Shown: positions 34,820-46,162, counted from the stretch's first letter. The stretch: 64,000 nucleotides of DNA from Nymphalis io (GCF_905147045.1 NC_065901.1:4030001-4094000); one strand, 5' to 3'. Notes: generated from the letters alone by a model not told the origin. Numbers and translations are program-made.

Positions 34820-34925
34820 CAAACGTCTATGTCAATCTTCATAACAATCGGTACAGAGGTTTATTACTACTAATGCGATAAGGTAACAAAGACAAAGTTA
34901 CTCTCGCATTTATATTATTAGTTTC
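34820..34925. repeat. Dispersed repeat Y, degenerate copy
   Basis: ACAATCGGTACAGAGGTTTA, then AACAAAGACAAAGTTACTC, then TCGCATTTATATTATTAGT is the repeat Y order seen at 53110 (there on the opposite strand). Confidence 0.55.
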
Positions 34926-34964
34926 ATAATCATTTATTTCTTCAAGTAACAAATACTAGTTCTC

Positions 34965-35058
34965 TTTTTAAAGAGGAGGCAAACCGATCGAATGGCTTAC
35001 CTGGTGGATGTAATTAATTTTGAAGGACTTTCAGGTGTGCTCCGGCCTTTATGTTTAT
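34965..35058 (-). repeat. Possible family B LINE tail, decayed
   Basis: GGCAAACCGATCGAATGGC, then TTACCTGGTGGATGTAATT, resembles the antisense tail at 19335 (GGCAAACGAGAAGGCTTACC, then TGATGTAAATTGA), with CGGCCTTTATG further on. Weak. Confidence 0.35.
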
Positions 35059-35324
35059 ATTAGCAAAAATAAATAAATAGAGTGAGTTCTGTACCAATCA
35101 TATACAGCAGTTGGTAAATAGAACAGTGTGATTTTTTGCCAGTATCACAGTAGAATTCATAGGCCGCTTTTGTAAAATTACGATTCGAAAGTGTTTTTAT
35201 GTAAATATATATTTTTTAATATTACCCAAATACAAGTATTAATGCTGCCCGTCAATATAAACATTCAGGCAAATTAAATTACGTAAAATCTAAATTATTG
35301 ATAAGATACAAAAAAGGAAAGGAC

Positions 35325-35622
35325 AACAATGTTTTATTTGACGCAGTGGAAATGTACCAATGTTGTGCTAAGGCCTTCTCGCCTTTTTGAGGTGAATGTT
35401 CGGAACTTATTTCACTACGGTGCGCTACGTAGATACACGTGGCAGATTTTAATCCGCCACTTGCCTCATGACGTTTTCCTTTACCGCCGAACATTAGATA
35501 TAATTCATATAAGTACAAATTAAGCGCATAAAATTTCAGTGGTATTTTCCCGGGTTTGAACTCAGTCATCTTTTATGAATTTTGAAATTTACTTCTTCTA
35601 ATCACTAGGCCATCATGGCCCC
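35325..35622 (-). mobile_element. tRNA-derived SINE, family S1, degenerate
   Basis: On the minus strand: the head GGGGCCATGATGGCCTAGTG at the 35622 end, box B-like GAGTTCAAACCCGGG, GTAAAGGAAAACGTCATGAG, and GCGAGAAGGCCTTAGCAC at the other end. The order is that of the S1 copy at 50425, with many substitutions, so this is an old insertion. Confidence 0.65.
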
Positions 35623-36040
35623 TTTTTATGAAGACACAATAATAAATAACACTTATATACATTATATAATTGACAACTACGTATTTCTGAAACAAAACCA
35701 AAAGCGTTCCCCCGTTAAATTATAGATAACAAAATATTACTCTCCCTTAATAAATCAACGTGGATTTTCTTGACATATTTTAAATTTGAATCCATCTAAT
35801 AAGATTTTAGTTTGGATCTTATTAGGTTTTGTTTACGAACAGGCGTAATAAAGATAAATGCTCGCGATTGCAGAATTTGATTAATGGTAGTGCGTAACAG
35901 GTTAGACGGGGTTTTTATATTTATTACGTGAGTTCTTTTCCAATATATATAATTTTTCTATTTTGGTTTTCTATAATAATTCTATTAAGGATTATTATGA
36001 AATCATTGTAAAAATGCATGCATTCGCAATGCATTTTTTT

Positions 36041-36268
36041 CATGTGCTTAATTTGTGATTATAATTCATCTCGTGCTTTACGGTGAAGGAAAACATCGTG
36101 AGGAAACCTGCATGTGTCTAATTTCACTGAAATTCTGCCACATGTGAATTCTACCAACCCGCATGGGAGCAGCGTGATGGAATAAGCTCCAAACCTTCTC
36201 CTCAAAAAGAGGAGAGGAGGCCTTTAGCCCAGCAGTGGGACATTCACAGGCTGTTACGGATTACGGAT
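36041..36268 (+). mobile_element. tRNA-derived SINE, family S1, head missing
   Basis: Runs from CATGTGCTTAATTTGTG through GTGAAGGAAAACATCGTGAG, CTGCCACATGTGAATTCTAC and GGAGGCCTTTAGCCCAGCAG to ACAGGCTGTTACGG. The tRNA-like head is absent, consistent with 5' truncation during reverse transcription. Confidence 0.85.
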
Positions 36269-36308
36269 GCATTCTTAAGTAACTACTTAACAATATATTT
36301 CTTATTAT

Positions 36309-36490
36309 GGTAGATACCACACACTTATTGTGTATTCTATTATATCGCCAAAGCGCCATCAAACTTGGAAACTTAGATGTTATGACAGTTGTGCATATGG
36401 TTACACCGGCTCACTCACCCTTCTAACAGGAACACAACATCAATAAGTTTTGCTATGTATGTTATGTATAGGCGAAGAATACCTTTTTGA
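36309..36490 (-). mobile_element. Repeat X copy, partial
   Basis: On the plus strand: ATATCGCCAAAGCGCCATC, GGAAACTTAGATGTTATG, GGCTCACTCACCCTTC and AACACAACATCAATAAG. These are the middle blocks of repeat X in reverse complement. The tail and start are degenerate, and a TA microsatellite adjoins at 36497. Confidence 0.6.
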
Positions 36491-37150
36491 ATATATATAT
36501 ATATATATATTTGTACCTATTATACTAGTCATTGACTTTGGACGTCTATGAAAAGGGATGACACTGTTAAATCGAATTTTATCCCCACCGTGTTCCATGT
36601 GAATATAACAACAGATCTTTTATGTATTGAACCTTATGAAGATCGATATAAAAAACATGTGTGATACCAAAACTACAATATAAAAATCTTTATTTTTTTA
36701 GTTAATCTTGATGTTTGGTTGTTAAAAAAACAGTGTTGATCAGGAATTTTAATATTGTATCAGTCGCGGTGAAGCGCCTGTTTAACGTGTAACGTGGAAC
36801 TATTTTAAGGCTCAATAAACAGACTTTTGAGTGTAAATTGAGAAGAATTTACACAAGCTCTACTTAATCAAACACATGCTTTGCGGCTGGCTTGTTTAAG
36901 TTGTACTAAGTTAAATACTCGCGTTACTAAAGCTCTTCGGTTTTATACCGCGATTTGTGATAAAGAATTATTAGTGTGACTTAAAAGGCGATTCGTTTGA
37001 TTAAATCTTGTAATGTATTGCTTTGAGTTTTGTCTATTCTAATATAAATTTCTTAATAAAATGAATACTTCTTTTTGGTTTAAATGTTCAAACATTATTC
37101 ATAAGATTAATTTAATCTTATAGTACAGTAATCATGTATATATATACATG
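36491..37150. other. AT-rich DNA with TA microsatellite
   Basis: (AT)n at 36497-36512. Nothing else supported. Confidence 0.45.
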
Positions 37151-37374
37151 TGTCATAGATAATAAATTTAAGCGGATATACGATATATGACGTCACTTAA
37201 TTAGAATCGCAACACCACCCAACGTGATGTATATATATGACGAGTATCATATAGGTTGGTCGGTTGTCAGACGTCAAGTGTGAAAAAAATATAAGACGGG
37301 TGCCTATTTTATTATGTAGCCGACTGATGGAAATATAAAATATAATGGTGTATCTGTCAGTAGTGTGTGTGATC
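37151..37374 (+). repeat. Putative 5' LTR of a decayed Ty3/Gypsy-like element
   Basis: Starts TGTCATAGATAATAAATTTA and ends near GTATCTGTCAGTAG then TGTGTGTGAT. The same sequence, with indels, is at 40839-41039 in the same orientation. The TG start suits an LTR, but the 3' border and a target duplication are not clear: CATG precedes this copy and also occurs near the end of the other. A short block, ATCAGAAGTGGGAT (about 37513), lies just inside. Confidence 0.65.
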
Positions 37375-38228
37375 ATTTGTCGAGCGACCCCTTTGGTTTC
37401 TTGCTCTCAGGACAGCGCCAGCGCCGGACGTGCGCACTGACTGATTTAATAAAATCAACATATTGGACGACAATAACGATCATTTACACGGCAATCCATT
37501 TGAATCCGCGACATCAGAAGTGGGATATGAGTCTCATGTGTTCTGATACGCTTAGCTTCCTGCTGTTGGATATGGAAATTAAATCAAAGCAGTTATGATT
37601 TATTTTACTGCCCTATGAAAGTATTATAATTTAGTGAGTGCAGATAATATGTGATAATGCATTATACGATAAAAAGATCTGGTCTGGTGTCTTACTGTGT
37701 GTCGTACTTTATAAGTTTCTTAGTAGCTTCACAAGTTTAGCTTGTGAAGTTTACCTACATTGCGATAAATTCTTTATTCATCTACCCTGCTTTTTGGATT
37801 ATTAATTAACCCTGATCTTGCGCAATAATAGCTAAGAAACATGCATAATAACAGCCATGAGCGTAGAAAAAGTAAAAGAAATGAATACTCGCGTGACCGT
37901 GACTCACGTTCCAGAAATCGATTAACGTCGTTTGAAGAATAAATCGTTTACCTCCACGAGGGACGCTGCCGCGACCGTGGGTAATGATTGTGACTATGGT
38001 GGAGTTGTGGAGGTGTTTTGTGAGTGCTGCCAAGAAAAACGGTGCTGGTGCGACCGATTGTATCGTTGATGCGATACGATCTATCAATACTACGGTGAGA
38101 TTCAACCAATTTTCCAATTCCAATTTCGATTGAAGTGAGGAGGTAGATCGTGATAAAATTTAAAGCCAATAGTGATGATGTGTTTTTCTCGCATTTGTAA
38201 TTGTCTGAACAAGTCGCTCCAGACTTCG

Positions 38229-38340
38229 AAAGATGCGGGTTTCTCTATTAATTTAAAGAAGTGCCTTTTTAGCAACCAATATGGAACTCTTAGGTTGCAT
38301 TATCAGTCAAGGTCAGGTACAGCCGAACGATCAGAAAGGT
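38229..38340 (+). pseudogene. Ty3/Gypsy reverse transcriptase remnant (thumb-proximal part)
   Basis: KDAGFSINLKKCLF in one frame is followed, after a 1-nt shift, by ELLGCIISQGQVQPNDQK in the next. This reproduces the Gypsy-family RT segment 'AGFxLNLKKCxF...xxLGxxISxGxxxPxxxK' that lies just C-terminal to the catalytic YVDD. Upstream and downstream RT motifs are not found. The element is inactive. Confidence 0.75.
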
Positions 38341-38693
38341 AGGATCCATAATGGATTAGTTTTATTTAATTACGGAACAAATTTATTGATTATATATATA
38401 TATATATACGGCAACGAAATGAGGTACCTACCTAGCCTTAATTTTAACTTACAAACTTATTTACAAACGGAAAATAAACACGTATGTATGTATAAGTATT
38501 TTCAAATAACTTACTCAACTACCCGTTGTAATAATATGTCAAAACTATAAATAGTGCTAAAAACGTTCTATGGTCTTATCTCGATATTAATCATATATTA
38601 TGAAAACATGAGAATTATTTTTTATATAAAGGACTTTGCAAATAATGCATTATTTTAGAACAAATTTGATTACCATACAAAAGGAGTACTGTT

Positions 38694-39515
38694 CTGGAGT
38701 CCTTACAATGGTGCCAAATTGATTGGCGATATATCCAAGTGCTGACGTTGCTGCATGACGCTGCTGTTATGACCGTCAAAGTACAAAATCAGCAGTCTGA
38801 CCCTATCTCCATGCATCGAGGAGTGAGACAAGGGGATTGCATTTCCCCGAAATTGTTTACTAATGCATTAGAGGATTCGTTCAAGACGCTGCGCTGTGAT
38901 GAACTTGGACAAAACCAAGATAATGTTCCTGAGTTCCTATCGAAGTTGTTCAGGAGTATGTATACCTTGGGCAAACTTTGCAGTTGGGTCGAAAAAACTT
39001 TGAGAAAGTACAAAAATACAGTTGGGCTGGGCAGCGTATATTAAACTTGGTCAAGTCTTTTCGTCACAAATACCGAAATGCTCCAAGACTAAAGTCTTCA
39101 ACGAGTGCGTTTTACCGGTTATGACTTACTGTACCGAGACGTAGACACTGACAGCTGACAGCGAGCTATGGAGAGGGCTATGCTCGAAGTTTCTCTGAAA
39201 TATCGAATCCCAAATGTGATGGTCCTACAGAGAGCTGAGGTTGTTGACCTGGCCTAAAGGATTTATAAGCTGAAGTGGCAGTGGGCTGGACGCATATGTC
39301 GCAAAATTGACAATAGTAGACGTGTTCTGTAGTGGAGACCATGCCTTAGCAAACGTGGCGTGGGACGCCCATCTGCTGGGTGGAGTGACAATAATCGCAA
39401 AGTGGCTGGCAGCGGATGGAGTCTGAGAGCTAAAAATCGAGCTCAATGGTGTGGATAGGCCTATGTCTAACAGTGGACGACGAAGGCTTGATAATGATGA
39501 TAATAACAAAAGGTT
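38694..39515 (+). mobile_element. RTE-clade LINE fragment, broken and internally deleted
   Basis: Reverse transcriptase motif B is intact (HRGVRQGDCISPKLF, preceded by VKVQNQQSDP). The frame then loses the YADD region and re-emerges at KIFNECVLPVMTYC-type sequence (KTKVFNECVLPVMTY, about 39089-39130) and at KLKWQWAGRICRK and KRGVGRPSAGW, the C-terminal blocks of RTE proteins. It ends at AYV-stop-QWT with a TGATAATGATGATAATAA tail, the (TGA)n-type end of RTE. Several stops and shifts make it a pseudogene. Confidence 0.85.
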
Positions 39516-40253
39516 ATAGTTAACCTAATAAGATACTCCTATAACAAAAGCAAAATTTTAATGTTATGCCTTAGTACATAAACTTTACAGTCTATAATCC
39601 ATATGTCAACTTATGTTTTATGTTTGTGTGTTTAAATAAATTATTATTATTATTACATCTTTGCATGTGCGAGTTAACCAATATATATCAGAATAAGCTG
39701 AACTTTATTTAATATGATTGATCATATAGATCTAAGTTCAATTTGCATTAGAAGGAGTTTGGAGTTATTTTATAGCAACTGCATTGAACAAATGTTCGAA
39801 GTGACTTTAAATTGACATAACTTTATTATTTATAAATCGCTTGAAATAAAACAAAGTGAAGTTAGCCAAAATACATTAGTGAAAACCGCACACAGATCCG
39901 TTAAGTCGTTTCTAAGATCGCACATTAATCTTGATCAACATGATCTTGACAAACGCACAGGCAAACATATAAACAGACACTCGGACAAACAAACAAAAAT
40001 TCTAGCAATCGCTGTTTTGGGTTCTATCGTTCATTTACTCATATGTCTTCCATGTACAAGCGGCGATCAGTTGCAGATTTATTATATGTATAGGTTTGGT
40101 GTGCTGATGAATAATTTGAATTGAATCACTGTCTAGAACTGAAACACTATTTTTTTGAATTGGAACGAGAATTCTGTTGTTTTGTAGAACGTAATCTTGT
40201 GTTAATAAAAAGACTTATGTTCGTTATTGGTTGATTAAATATTTTATTTAAAC
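39516..40253. other. AT-rich DNA with a repeat Y-like scrap
   Basis: AACCGCACACAGATCCGTTA, then CGCACAGGCAAAC and AAACAGACACTCGGACAAAC at 39879-39990, is weakly repeat Y-like. The rest is unassigned. Confidence 0.35.
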
Positions 40254-40740
40254 TGAAAGCTGTTACGCTTTGTTAAAGGATGGATTGAAAGTATTATCGT
40301 CGCGTTTGGACTCTACTACCACTTACCATCAGGTGGAGTAGAGTCATTTGCCATCCCAAGGCATATAAAAAAAAATTATCGCTTTGTCCTGATGGTTTGA
40401 TGAAAGCTGCTACGCTTTGTTGAAAGATGGATTGAAATCCTTACCGCTTTGTCCTTGTGGTTTGATGAAAGCTGCCACGCTTTGTTGAAAAATGTATTGA
40501 AAGCCTTACCGCTTTATGATCTGCTGAAAGCTACAACGCTTTGCAGTGATGTTGGGCTCAAATCTGTCTTGACCCAAGGTTGATGCTGGAAGCTTTAACG
40601 CTTTGCTATATGCTAGAAAAGCAATGTGTTCCAAGTGCTGCTTGTGATCAATGCTGAAAGCTCGAACACTGCTATATGCTAGAGCTGTAACGTGTTGAAA
40701 GTTTGTACGCTTTGCTTTGTGAGAGGTTGAAAGCTGTCTG
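40254..40740. repeat. Tandem array of about 60-65-bp units with hairpin-forming core
   Basis: The core TGAAAGCTnnnACGCTTTG starts at 40254, 40401, 40466, 40525, 40587 (variant), 40655 (degenerate), 40696 and 40728 (degenerate). Spacing is 59-68 bp for the first units, once the LINE tail is discounted, and shortens at the right end. Each core pairs AAAGC with GCTTT. The spacer carries GATGGATTGAAA and TACCGCTTTGTCC. The left units are more alike than the right ones. Confidence 0.85.
40300..40374 (+). mobile_element. LINE family A copy 4: 75-bp tail only
   Basis: CGTTTGGACTCTACTACC onward matches 11403-11475 with only two differences (AA for GG before GCATAT) and ends in an A-tail. Flanks ATTATCG at 40293-40299 and 40375-40381 form a 7-bp target duplication. 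Removing the insert restores the tandem unit (TTATCGCTTTGTCC against TTACCGCTTTGTCC in the next unit). It consists of the 3' stem-loop and tail only, the product of extreme 5' truncation. Confidence 0.9.
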
Positions 40741-40838
40741 TAAACGCATTGCTTGCGTGCGTGCCATGCGTTGTACCATTTAGGCTGGACGTAACGTCGA
40801 GAAGCAACGCGAGAGCGAGTTGAGGATCAGAATGGCCT

Positions 40839-41039
40839 TGTCAGAGATAATAAATTTAAGCGGGCATACGACGTCACTTATTAGAATAGCAACACCACAC
40901 AACGTGATGTATGTCATCTAGGTTGGTTGGTTGTCAGACGTCAAGTGTGAAAAAAATTTAAGACTGGTGCCTATTTTATTATGTAGCCGACTGATGGAAA
41001 TATAAAATATAATGGTGTATCTGTCAGTAGCGCATGTGA
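40839..41039 (+). repeat. Putative 3' LTR of the decayed Gypsy-like element
   Basis: TGTCAGAGATAATAAATTTA to GTATCTGTCAGTAG then CGCATGTGAT, a direct repeat of 37151-37374. It is about 20 bp shorter, lacking a TATATATGACGAGTATC block. Divergence between the two copies is obvious by eye, so the insertion is old. Confidence 0.65.
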
Positions 41040-41373
41040 TGTTTTAAGGTTCGAAGTAACTTTTGATATAATATTTTGAATAACCTTTGCTTTTATTATA
41101 CTTTATACCCATTCTAACACCCGGAGAAGTTAATATATTTACTCTACATTATCCTAAATAAATATTTAAAGTAAAAGTTTGTGTCATATGTTCACACGAG
41201 GCTGATATGTATGCGTCATTATCGTAAAAGATTTTAGTTTATCTGCGTATAGAACTAAAAACGAGTACAATTTTTTTATGATTTTTTTTTTATAACCGGA
41301 AACTTTTTTAACTAATTTAAAATGTTTATACACCATTTAATTTTTATATAGGTGACAACAATTTTTTTCCGCC

Positions 41374-41729
41374 TGTCTCGTTGGTCTAATAGCTAAATAC
41401 ACCACAGACCCCAGGTCCTGGGTTCAAATCCCAAGTCAGGCCATTCAAAAGTTATTGAGTTTTTCTATCGAAACATCTCAGCAGCAGACAGAATATGGAA
41501 GTTGTAAATGTGTACACTCCTGTGCCTCGGAAACACCTAAAGCCGTTGGTCCTGCGCTTAAACTCTTTGCTATCATATCGGATTATGAGAGTTCGGGAAT
41601 ATACAGTGCACCTGTGTTTGCGCACACACTTGTGTACTATAATATGTCCTGTGCAGATAACTAATCTTTCTTGAGATTTGCCGTCGTGGCTGAAATCGGT
41701 GTGGAGGACATTATTATTATTATTATTGG
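41374..41729 (+). mobile_element. tRNA-derived SINE, family S2, full length
   Basis: The head TGTCTCGTTGGTCTAATAGC (box A region) and GGTCCTGGGTTCAAATCCC (box B) are followed by AGTTATTGAGTTTTTCTATC, GTGTACACTCCTGTGCCTCG, AAGCCGTTGGTCCTGCGC, GTTTGCGCACACACTTG and GAGATTTGCCGTCGTGGCTG, then GAGGACATT and an (ATT)n tail. It is the most complete S2 copy in the window and a useful reference for the others. Coding potential is nil, and the small open frame across it is incidental. Confidence 0.88.
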
Positions 41730-42861
41730 TTATTATTATTCTTAATAAATAGAAGAATAGAAGTTAGTACTACTCTCTGAGTGTTAACATATTATAGTTG
41801 GTCTAAATAGAAAGACATTGTAGATTGTGAGTTGTAGTGTAGTTAAATGATACTGAATTTCCTAATGACGTAAATGTCACTAATTTTTACTACATAGTAA
41901 ATCTTGCTTTTGACTAGATACTGCCACATGTCTTGGATGTTTCCCTTGTACTGACTCTGTCACACTTCATCCGCAGTAACTTTCTGCATCATAATGAAAA
42001 AATATTTATTAAGAGTGGGTATAACTTTTAACTCTTTCTGTACAAAAAAATTATCGTATTTTTCGTACATTAATTCTATCAGTGTTATTGGAATATAAGA
42101 AACTTTAAAACTTTTAAAAAATTCCATTTAACAACTAATATTACTTTGGATAAATGTTAACTAACTTTTCACTGTCGAAATATATTTTCTAGTAAAATAA
42201 TAACAAAAAGCAGTTTTCCACGTATTCTTGGGATATTATAATAACTAATAACATATCTAAGCCCCCACATGGCATGGAATGATAATATACCGGCGAAACG
42301 AATAGAATTTTAACAAGGGTCTTTGATGTGGCAATGAATAAACGATTTCGGACATTTTACGACGTACCCGGACGGATTATTCTGCGCCCGTAACGCTTCG
42401 TCCTGTTGACACGGGTGTGGGCGCTATCTTATATTCTTTATGCACTGTGATGTTACGATGGCTTAATGGTAACAATTATTTGATGGTGACGTGATTTTAT
42501 TTTATTATTGTTGCTATTGCTTCTCACCTACCAGATTATGATGAAGCTCAGAGACTATTATTTTTAAATGTTTTATATATTTGTTGGAAGTGTAGGTTGA
42601 AATTTTAATGAACAATTTAATTTAAGCAGATGTGAAAGGTACATAAATGAATTATTTCATGGCTATTAACATTTACATTTGATTATTATCAACGTACTGT
42701 TATTTATGGGACGCTCTCATCTTGTGCATGCACATGAATAAAAATTAAAAGATACGATTTAATTTTTAACTGTCTTAATGTTACTATTTTTTTACGAGCT
42801 ATTAATATAACTATATACTTTTATATGGATTTTATATTGGATGGGTTAAAATGATTAATGT
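41730..42861. other. AT-rich DNA without recognised gene
   Basis: A GC-richer segment at 42340-42440 (GACGTACCCGGACGGATTATT) matches nothing else here. Confidence 0.45.
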
Positions 42862-43092
42862 CTTTTTTATGGAATATAGGTAGGCGGAAGAGCTTATGGG
42901 CCAGGGACCAGATGATAAGTGGTCACCAACGCCCATAGACACTGTCACTGTAAGAAATGTTAACTATCGCTTACTTACTAAGTTATGTCCCTTGTTCCTG
43001 TAATTACACTGGCTCACTCACCCTTCAAACCAGAACACAAAAATACAGAATATCTAATGGGTGGGTGGTCCCAGACGAGCTTGAACAAAACC
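42862..43092 (-). mobile_element. Repeat X copy, with internal deletion
   Basis: Plus strand: TATAGGTAGGCGGAAGAGC, AGTGGTCACCAACGCCC, TAGACACTGTCACTGTAAG, TTGTTCCTGTAATTACACTG, GGTGGGTGGTCCCAGACGAG. Most of the CATCGCCAATGCGCCACC-type middle is absent. The minus-strand A-tail is visible as the TCTTTTTTATG just before it. Confidence 0.75.
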
Positions 43093-44599
43093 AGTAAATT
43101 AATGTTTGAAAATAATTTTGGTAAAAACAGTTTAAAGTAATTTTTAAATTATTTACTGGGTGTAATAATCTGTAATAATTAGCGACACTATATTTTTCCA
43201 TTTTAAAATATTTTGGTTAAAGCAAACAAACCAAATTTTTGAAATCAAGGACGAACCGTACAGTGACGGCTGCGTCAAAAAAACAGCAGCGATCGGCGAC
43301 AGCGTGCTCTTCTAGACTTACCAACTAACTTTAGATTCGAAATTTGAATCCTGATGGCATTTTCTTTGACTGCCAGATAGATGGCGAAAATCTGTTTAAT
43401 TTTTTTTATTTTAAAGCATTTTATAACTTCCCGTTACAGTCAATTCTGATTGATCAATCTGCTAAATGTTATTTTTTCTTGCTTATAGACAATTAACAAT
43501 ATTAAGATTACACGCGCACCTAAACAAAAAACCCTTGTACCTATTTTTCTAATCTAACATTTACAAACATGTTTCGAATGATATAAAAATAGAAATTTAA
43601 CATAAGAATAAATACTAGAAATATTATATATACGGACGATGATAACCCGCCCTTCTTATTGTAATTAGAATAGCAATACTTACTCATATTATCTCTTGTA
43701 CAATGTATTTCAGAAGCATGCATTCCGCACAACGGTTTAAAAAAAATTGTTATAAAAATACTTACTCTTGTAATATTAATAAGATACTGTTTTATTTGAA
43801 GTAATTCAATTTATTTCACGATCGTTTTTCATGACATTATAGCTTTTATATCTTCTCGGCTTTTTCTTTGTGACAGCACTGAGCTATGGGACCGTTTAAC
43901 GACGTATCCCTTCTTTCTTTTGTACCTTACATACTTATACTTGGTCAACCCTATTAGTAGCATTTAATAGCTGTGAATCTTTTCGGAAAGGTTTTACGTT
44001 CTGCGTAAGAATTTTCAGTTTGAAAAATTAAAAAATATAAAAGGTTTCATATGAAATAGTCACAAATATAAAAACTCCGTTTCAAATCTTGAATCAGAGA
44101 TTTGACCGAATTGCATATTTACTTCGCATATTTGTTATACAGACAATAGCTTGTGAGTTGTACCATGTCGGTTTGCAAAATGGTTTTAAGGGGGTGACTC
44201 ACGAGTCTTCCAAGAGACTTACTTTTTAAGAAACTTCATTAGCGATAAAATATTTTAGGAGTAAAACGAGCGACGTTGAGATTGAGTGTAATAATTGAGA
44301 GCAGACTTCTAGTTAAATCGCTCAATTACTCATTTTTGCTCTGCTAGTAAGTGACTGCAAGCTTTTCAAGGACAGTTTATTCTTTTCTTAAAGGTTAATT
44401 TGCATTTTTTTCGCCATACAATAGTATTAATATGTACTAATATGTATGTAAACCTAGTGACGTAGGACTTTTATTAACTGGACTAAACCAATTTGTATTG
44501 ATCTGAACTTTAATTATTAGTCGATATGAAACATGAACTAATCATATACCGAAATACTCACCGGTTTCTTAACCATTACAAAGGTGTCAATCCTGTCTC
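43093..44599. other. AT-rich DNA without recognised gene
   Basis: The block at 43250-43320 (GTGACGGCTGCGTC, CAGCAGCGATCGGCGACAG) is locally GC-rich but has no continuing frame. Confidence 0.4.
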
Positions 44600-44723
44600 C
44601 CATACTTAAAACTGCTATTGAGAGTTTCTCGACACATAAATTCAAAAATATTTTATTGGCCCTAACCGAGGCTTGAATCTAGACCTGTATCTTTATAAGC
44701 CACTTGACTAACGAGACTATACT
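44600..44723 (-). repeat. Decayed S2 SINE head
   Basis: On the minus strand, GTCTCGTTAGTCAAGTGGC, then GGTCTAGATTCAAGCC and AGGGCCAATAAAATATTTTT, parallels the S2 head, box B and first body segment, with many substitutions. Confidence 0.5.
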
Positions 44724-45714
44724 TGCTAATCCAATGGCATTTCTGGCCTATAAAATGTTCCTTGTAATTTTTTTATTTCTTGTCTTATTTATCTTACATG
44801 AAGCAATGGATGCCAATGGATTAATATCATTTTTACATTATATATTAGAATGTCGATATGTCAAGCAATATTTTATATCAATATAAACATAAAATAATGT
44901 TATATAAGAGACATTTTCTTGTAATATAATACTAGTTACTAATAATTCATACCGAGTCAAACCAACCTATCATAACTTGACATATTATATAGCAGGCAAT
45001 ATCACGTCACACTAAATTTAATATAGCGCTCTCAAAATAACGTAACATCTTGTATATAACAAAAATGTTTTGTATGTATCGATTGAAATGAGTTAATCAG
45101 AAAGCAATAGTTACTAGTTCTTACTTGCCGCTTTGCTTGCGTTAGCTCCTTAATTGCGTGTATTTTTTTTAAATCAAGCCACAGATGTTTATTTTGGCTT
45201 TAGACGTGATGGGTTATTAATTTATTTATGTATATTACAATAACATAGTAGCCCTGACTAGCCCTGACCTGATGCTGCAGTATCATTTTGAATAAGCGTG
45301 ATACTAAACTCCTCACTATTGTACAGCGTTTATTAGAATGGTATTTTTTTTTTTAGCGGAACACACAGTATAGTATGTAAGACTAAGTCAGATTGTAATA
45401 TATAATATTAGATGTGGTACGAATGATTGCTATATTACGAATTATAGTTATATTTTTAATCTGGCAACAAGAAAGACAGATACTCTTTAAATATACATAT
45501 TAATTTCAGGACATAAGCCAACAAAGTTTCCACTTAAATATACAAAATAGAACAGTGCACAGAAAAACAATAAAATTTAAACAACAATAAAAAAAAATAT
45601 AGCTAACGAATGATCAGACAATAATAATAATTATAAAATATTAATACGATCAAAAATTAATTACAATTAAAGAAATAAAAATCAGGCAATAATAGTAATT
45701 TTAGAAAAACGGGA
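44724..45714. other. AT-rich DNA without recognised gene
   Basis: No supported feature. Confidence 0.45.
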
Positions 45715-45795
45715 CCGGGAGAATTTGCGCGCCTGTGGGTAGGCCTATGTCGAGCAGTGGATTAATGTGGGCTGAATATGATGATGATGAATAAT
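45715..45795 (+). mobile_element. RTE-clade LINE 3' tail, extreme 5' truncation
   Basis: GGGACCGGGAGAATTTGCGC, then GTAGGCCTATGTCGAGCAGT, GGATTAATGTGGGCTGA and ATGATGATGATGAAT. This is the C-terminal 'AYVQQW' coding end (here with CGAGCAGTGG) and (ATG)n/(TGA)n tail of an RTE element. No further coding sequence. Confidence 0.7.
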
Positions 45796-46017
45796 TGTAA
45801 TTACAATAACAGTAATAAAATTATTATTGATTTGTTTTTTGTATATCAATAGGTTATGATCTGTAAAGGAATAGGTTATAGACTTATATATTTTAGATTT
45901 AAGTATTATATTAATATATTTTTAGGTTAAACTTATAGGTTAAGAATATATATGTATATCGTTTTTAGATTATTTTAGTAGAGCGTTTTTTAATTTAAGT
46001 TCTATTGAGCAGAAGAT

Positions 46018-46162
46018 TTGATACTTATTCCACCATGCTGTTCCAATACTGGTTGACATTTGGCAGATTTTTACCTCTCGTCATATCACTCATACGTACG
46101 TCTATTTACCTTTATCATCAAGCATGAGATGAATGCCCCTGCTTGAACCCGCAGTTATTGGT
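46018..46162 (-). repeat. Decayed S1 SINE fragment
   Basis: Plus strand: CTTATTCCACCATGCTGTTC, CAATACTGGTTGACATTTGG, CAGATTTTTAC, CAAGCATGAGATGAATG and CTTGAACCCGCAG follow the order of the antisense S1 copies at 46562 and 47179, with deletions. Confidence 0.5.

Larger units (their letters stand above)
37151..41039 (+). mobile_element. Decayed Ty3/Gypsy-like LTR retrotransposon with nested insertions
   Basis: Two roughly 200-bp direct repeats enclose 3.5 kb containing a recognisable Gypsy reverse transcriptase remnant (38229-38340). An RTE LINE fragment (38694-39515), a repeat Y-like scrap (39862-39990) and a 75-bp family A LINE tail (40300-40374) are nested inside. A 60-65-bp tandem array occupies the part just before the right repeat. 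No complete gag or pol frame survives. The LTR reading rests on repeat position, the TG start and the RT remnant; neither a primer-binding site nor a polypurine tract was confirmed. Confidence 0.6.

Noticed and set aside
37365..37598. 77-codon frame just inside the putative 5' LTR as a gag start
   Set aside because: No capsid or zinc-knuckle motif and no continuation; not supportable.
37806..38169. Overlapping minus-strand frames as a host gene
   Set aside because: They lie between the putative LTR and the Gypsy RT remnant and lack motifs; more likely decayed gag-pol DNA read backwards.
40254..40740. CRISPR-like array
   Set aside because: Units of variable length and divergent sequence without constant repeats and unique spacers, in a eukaryotic retroelement.
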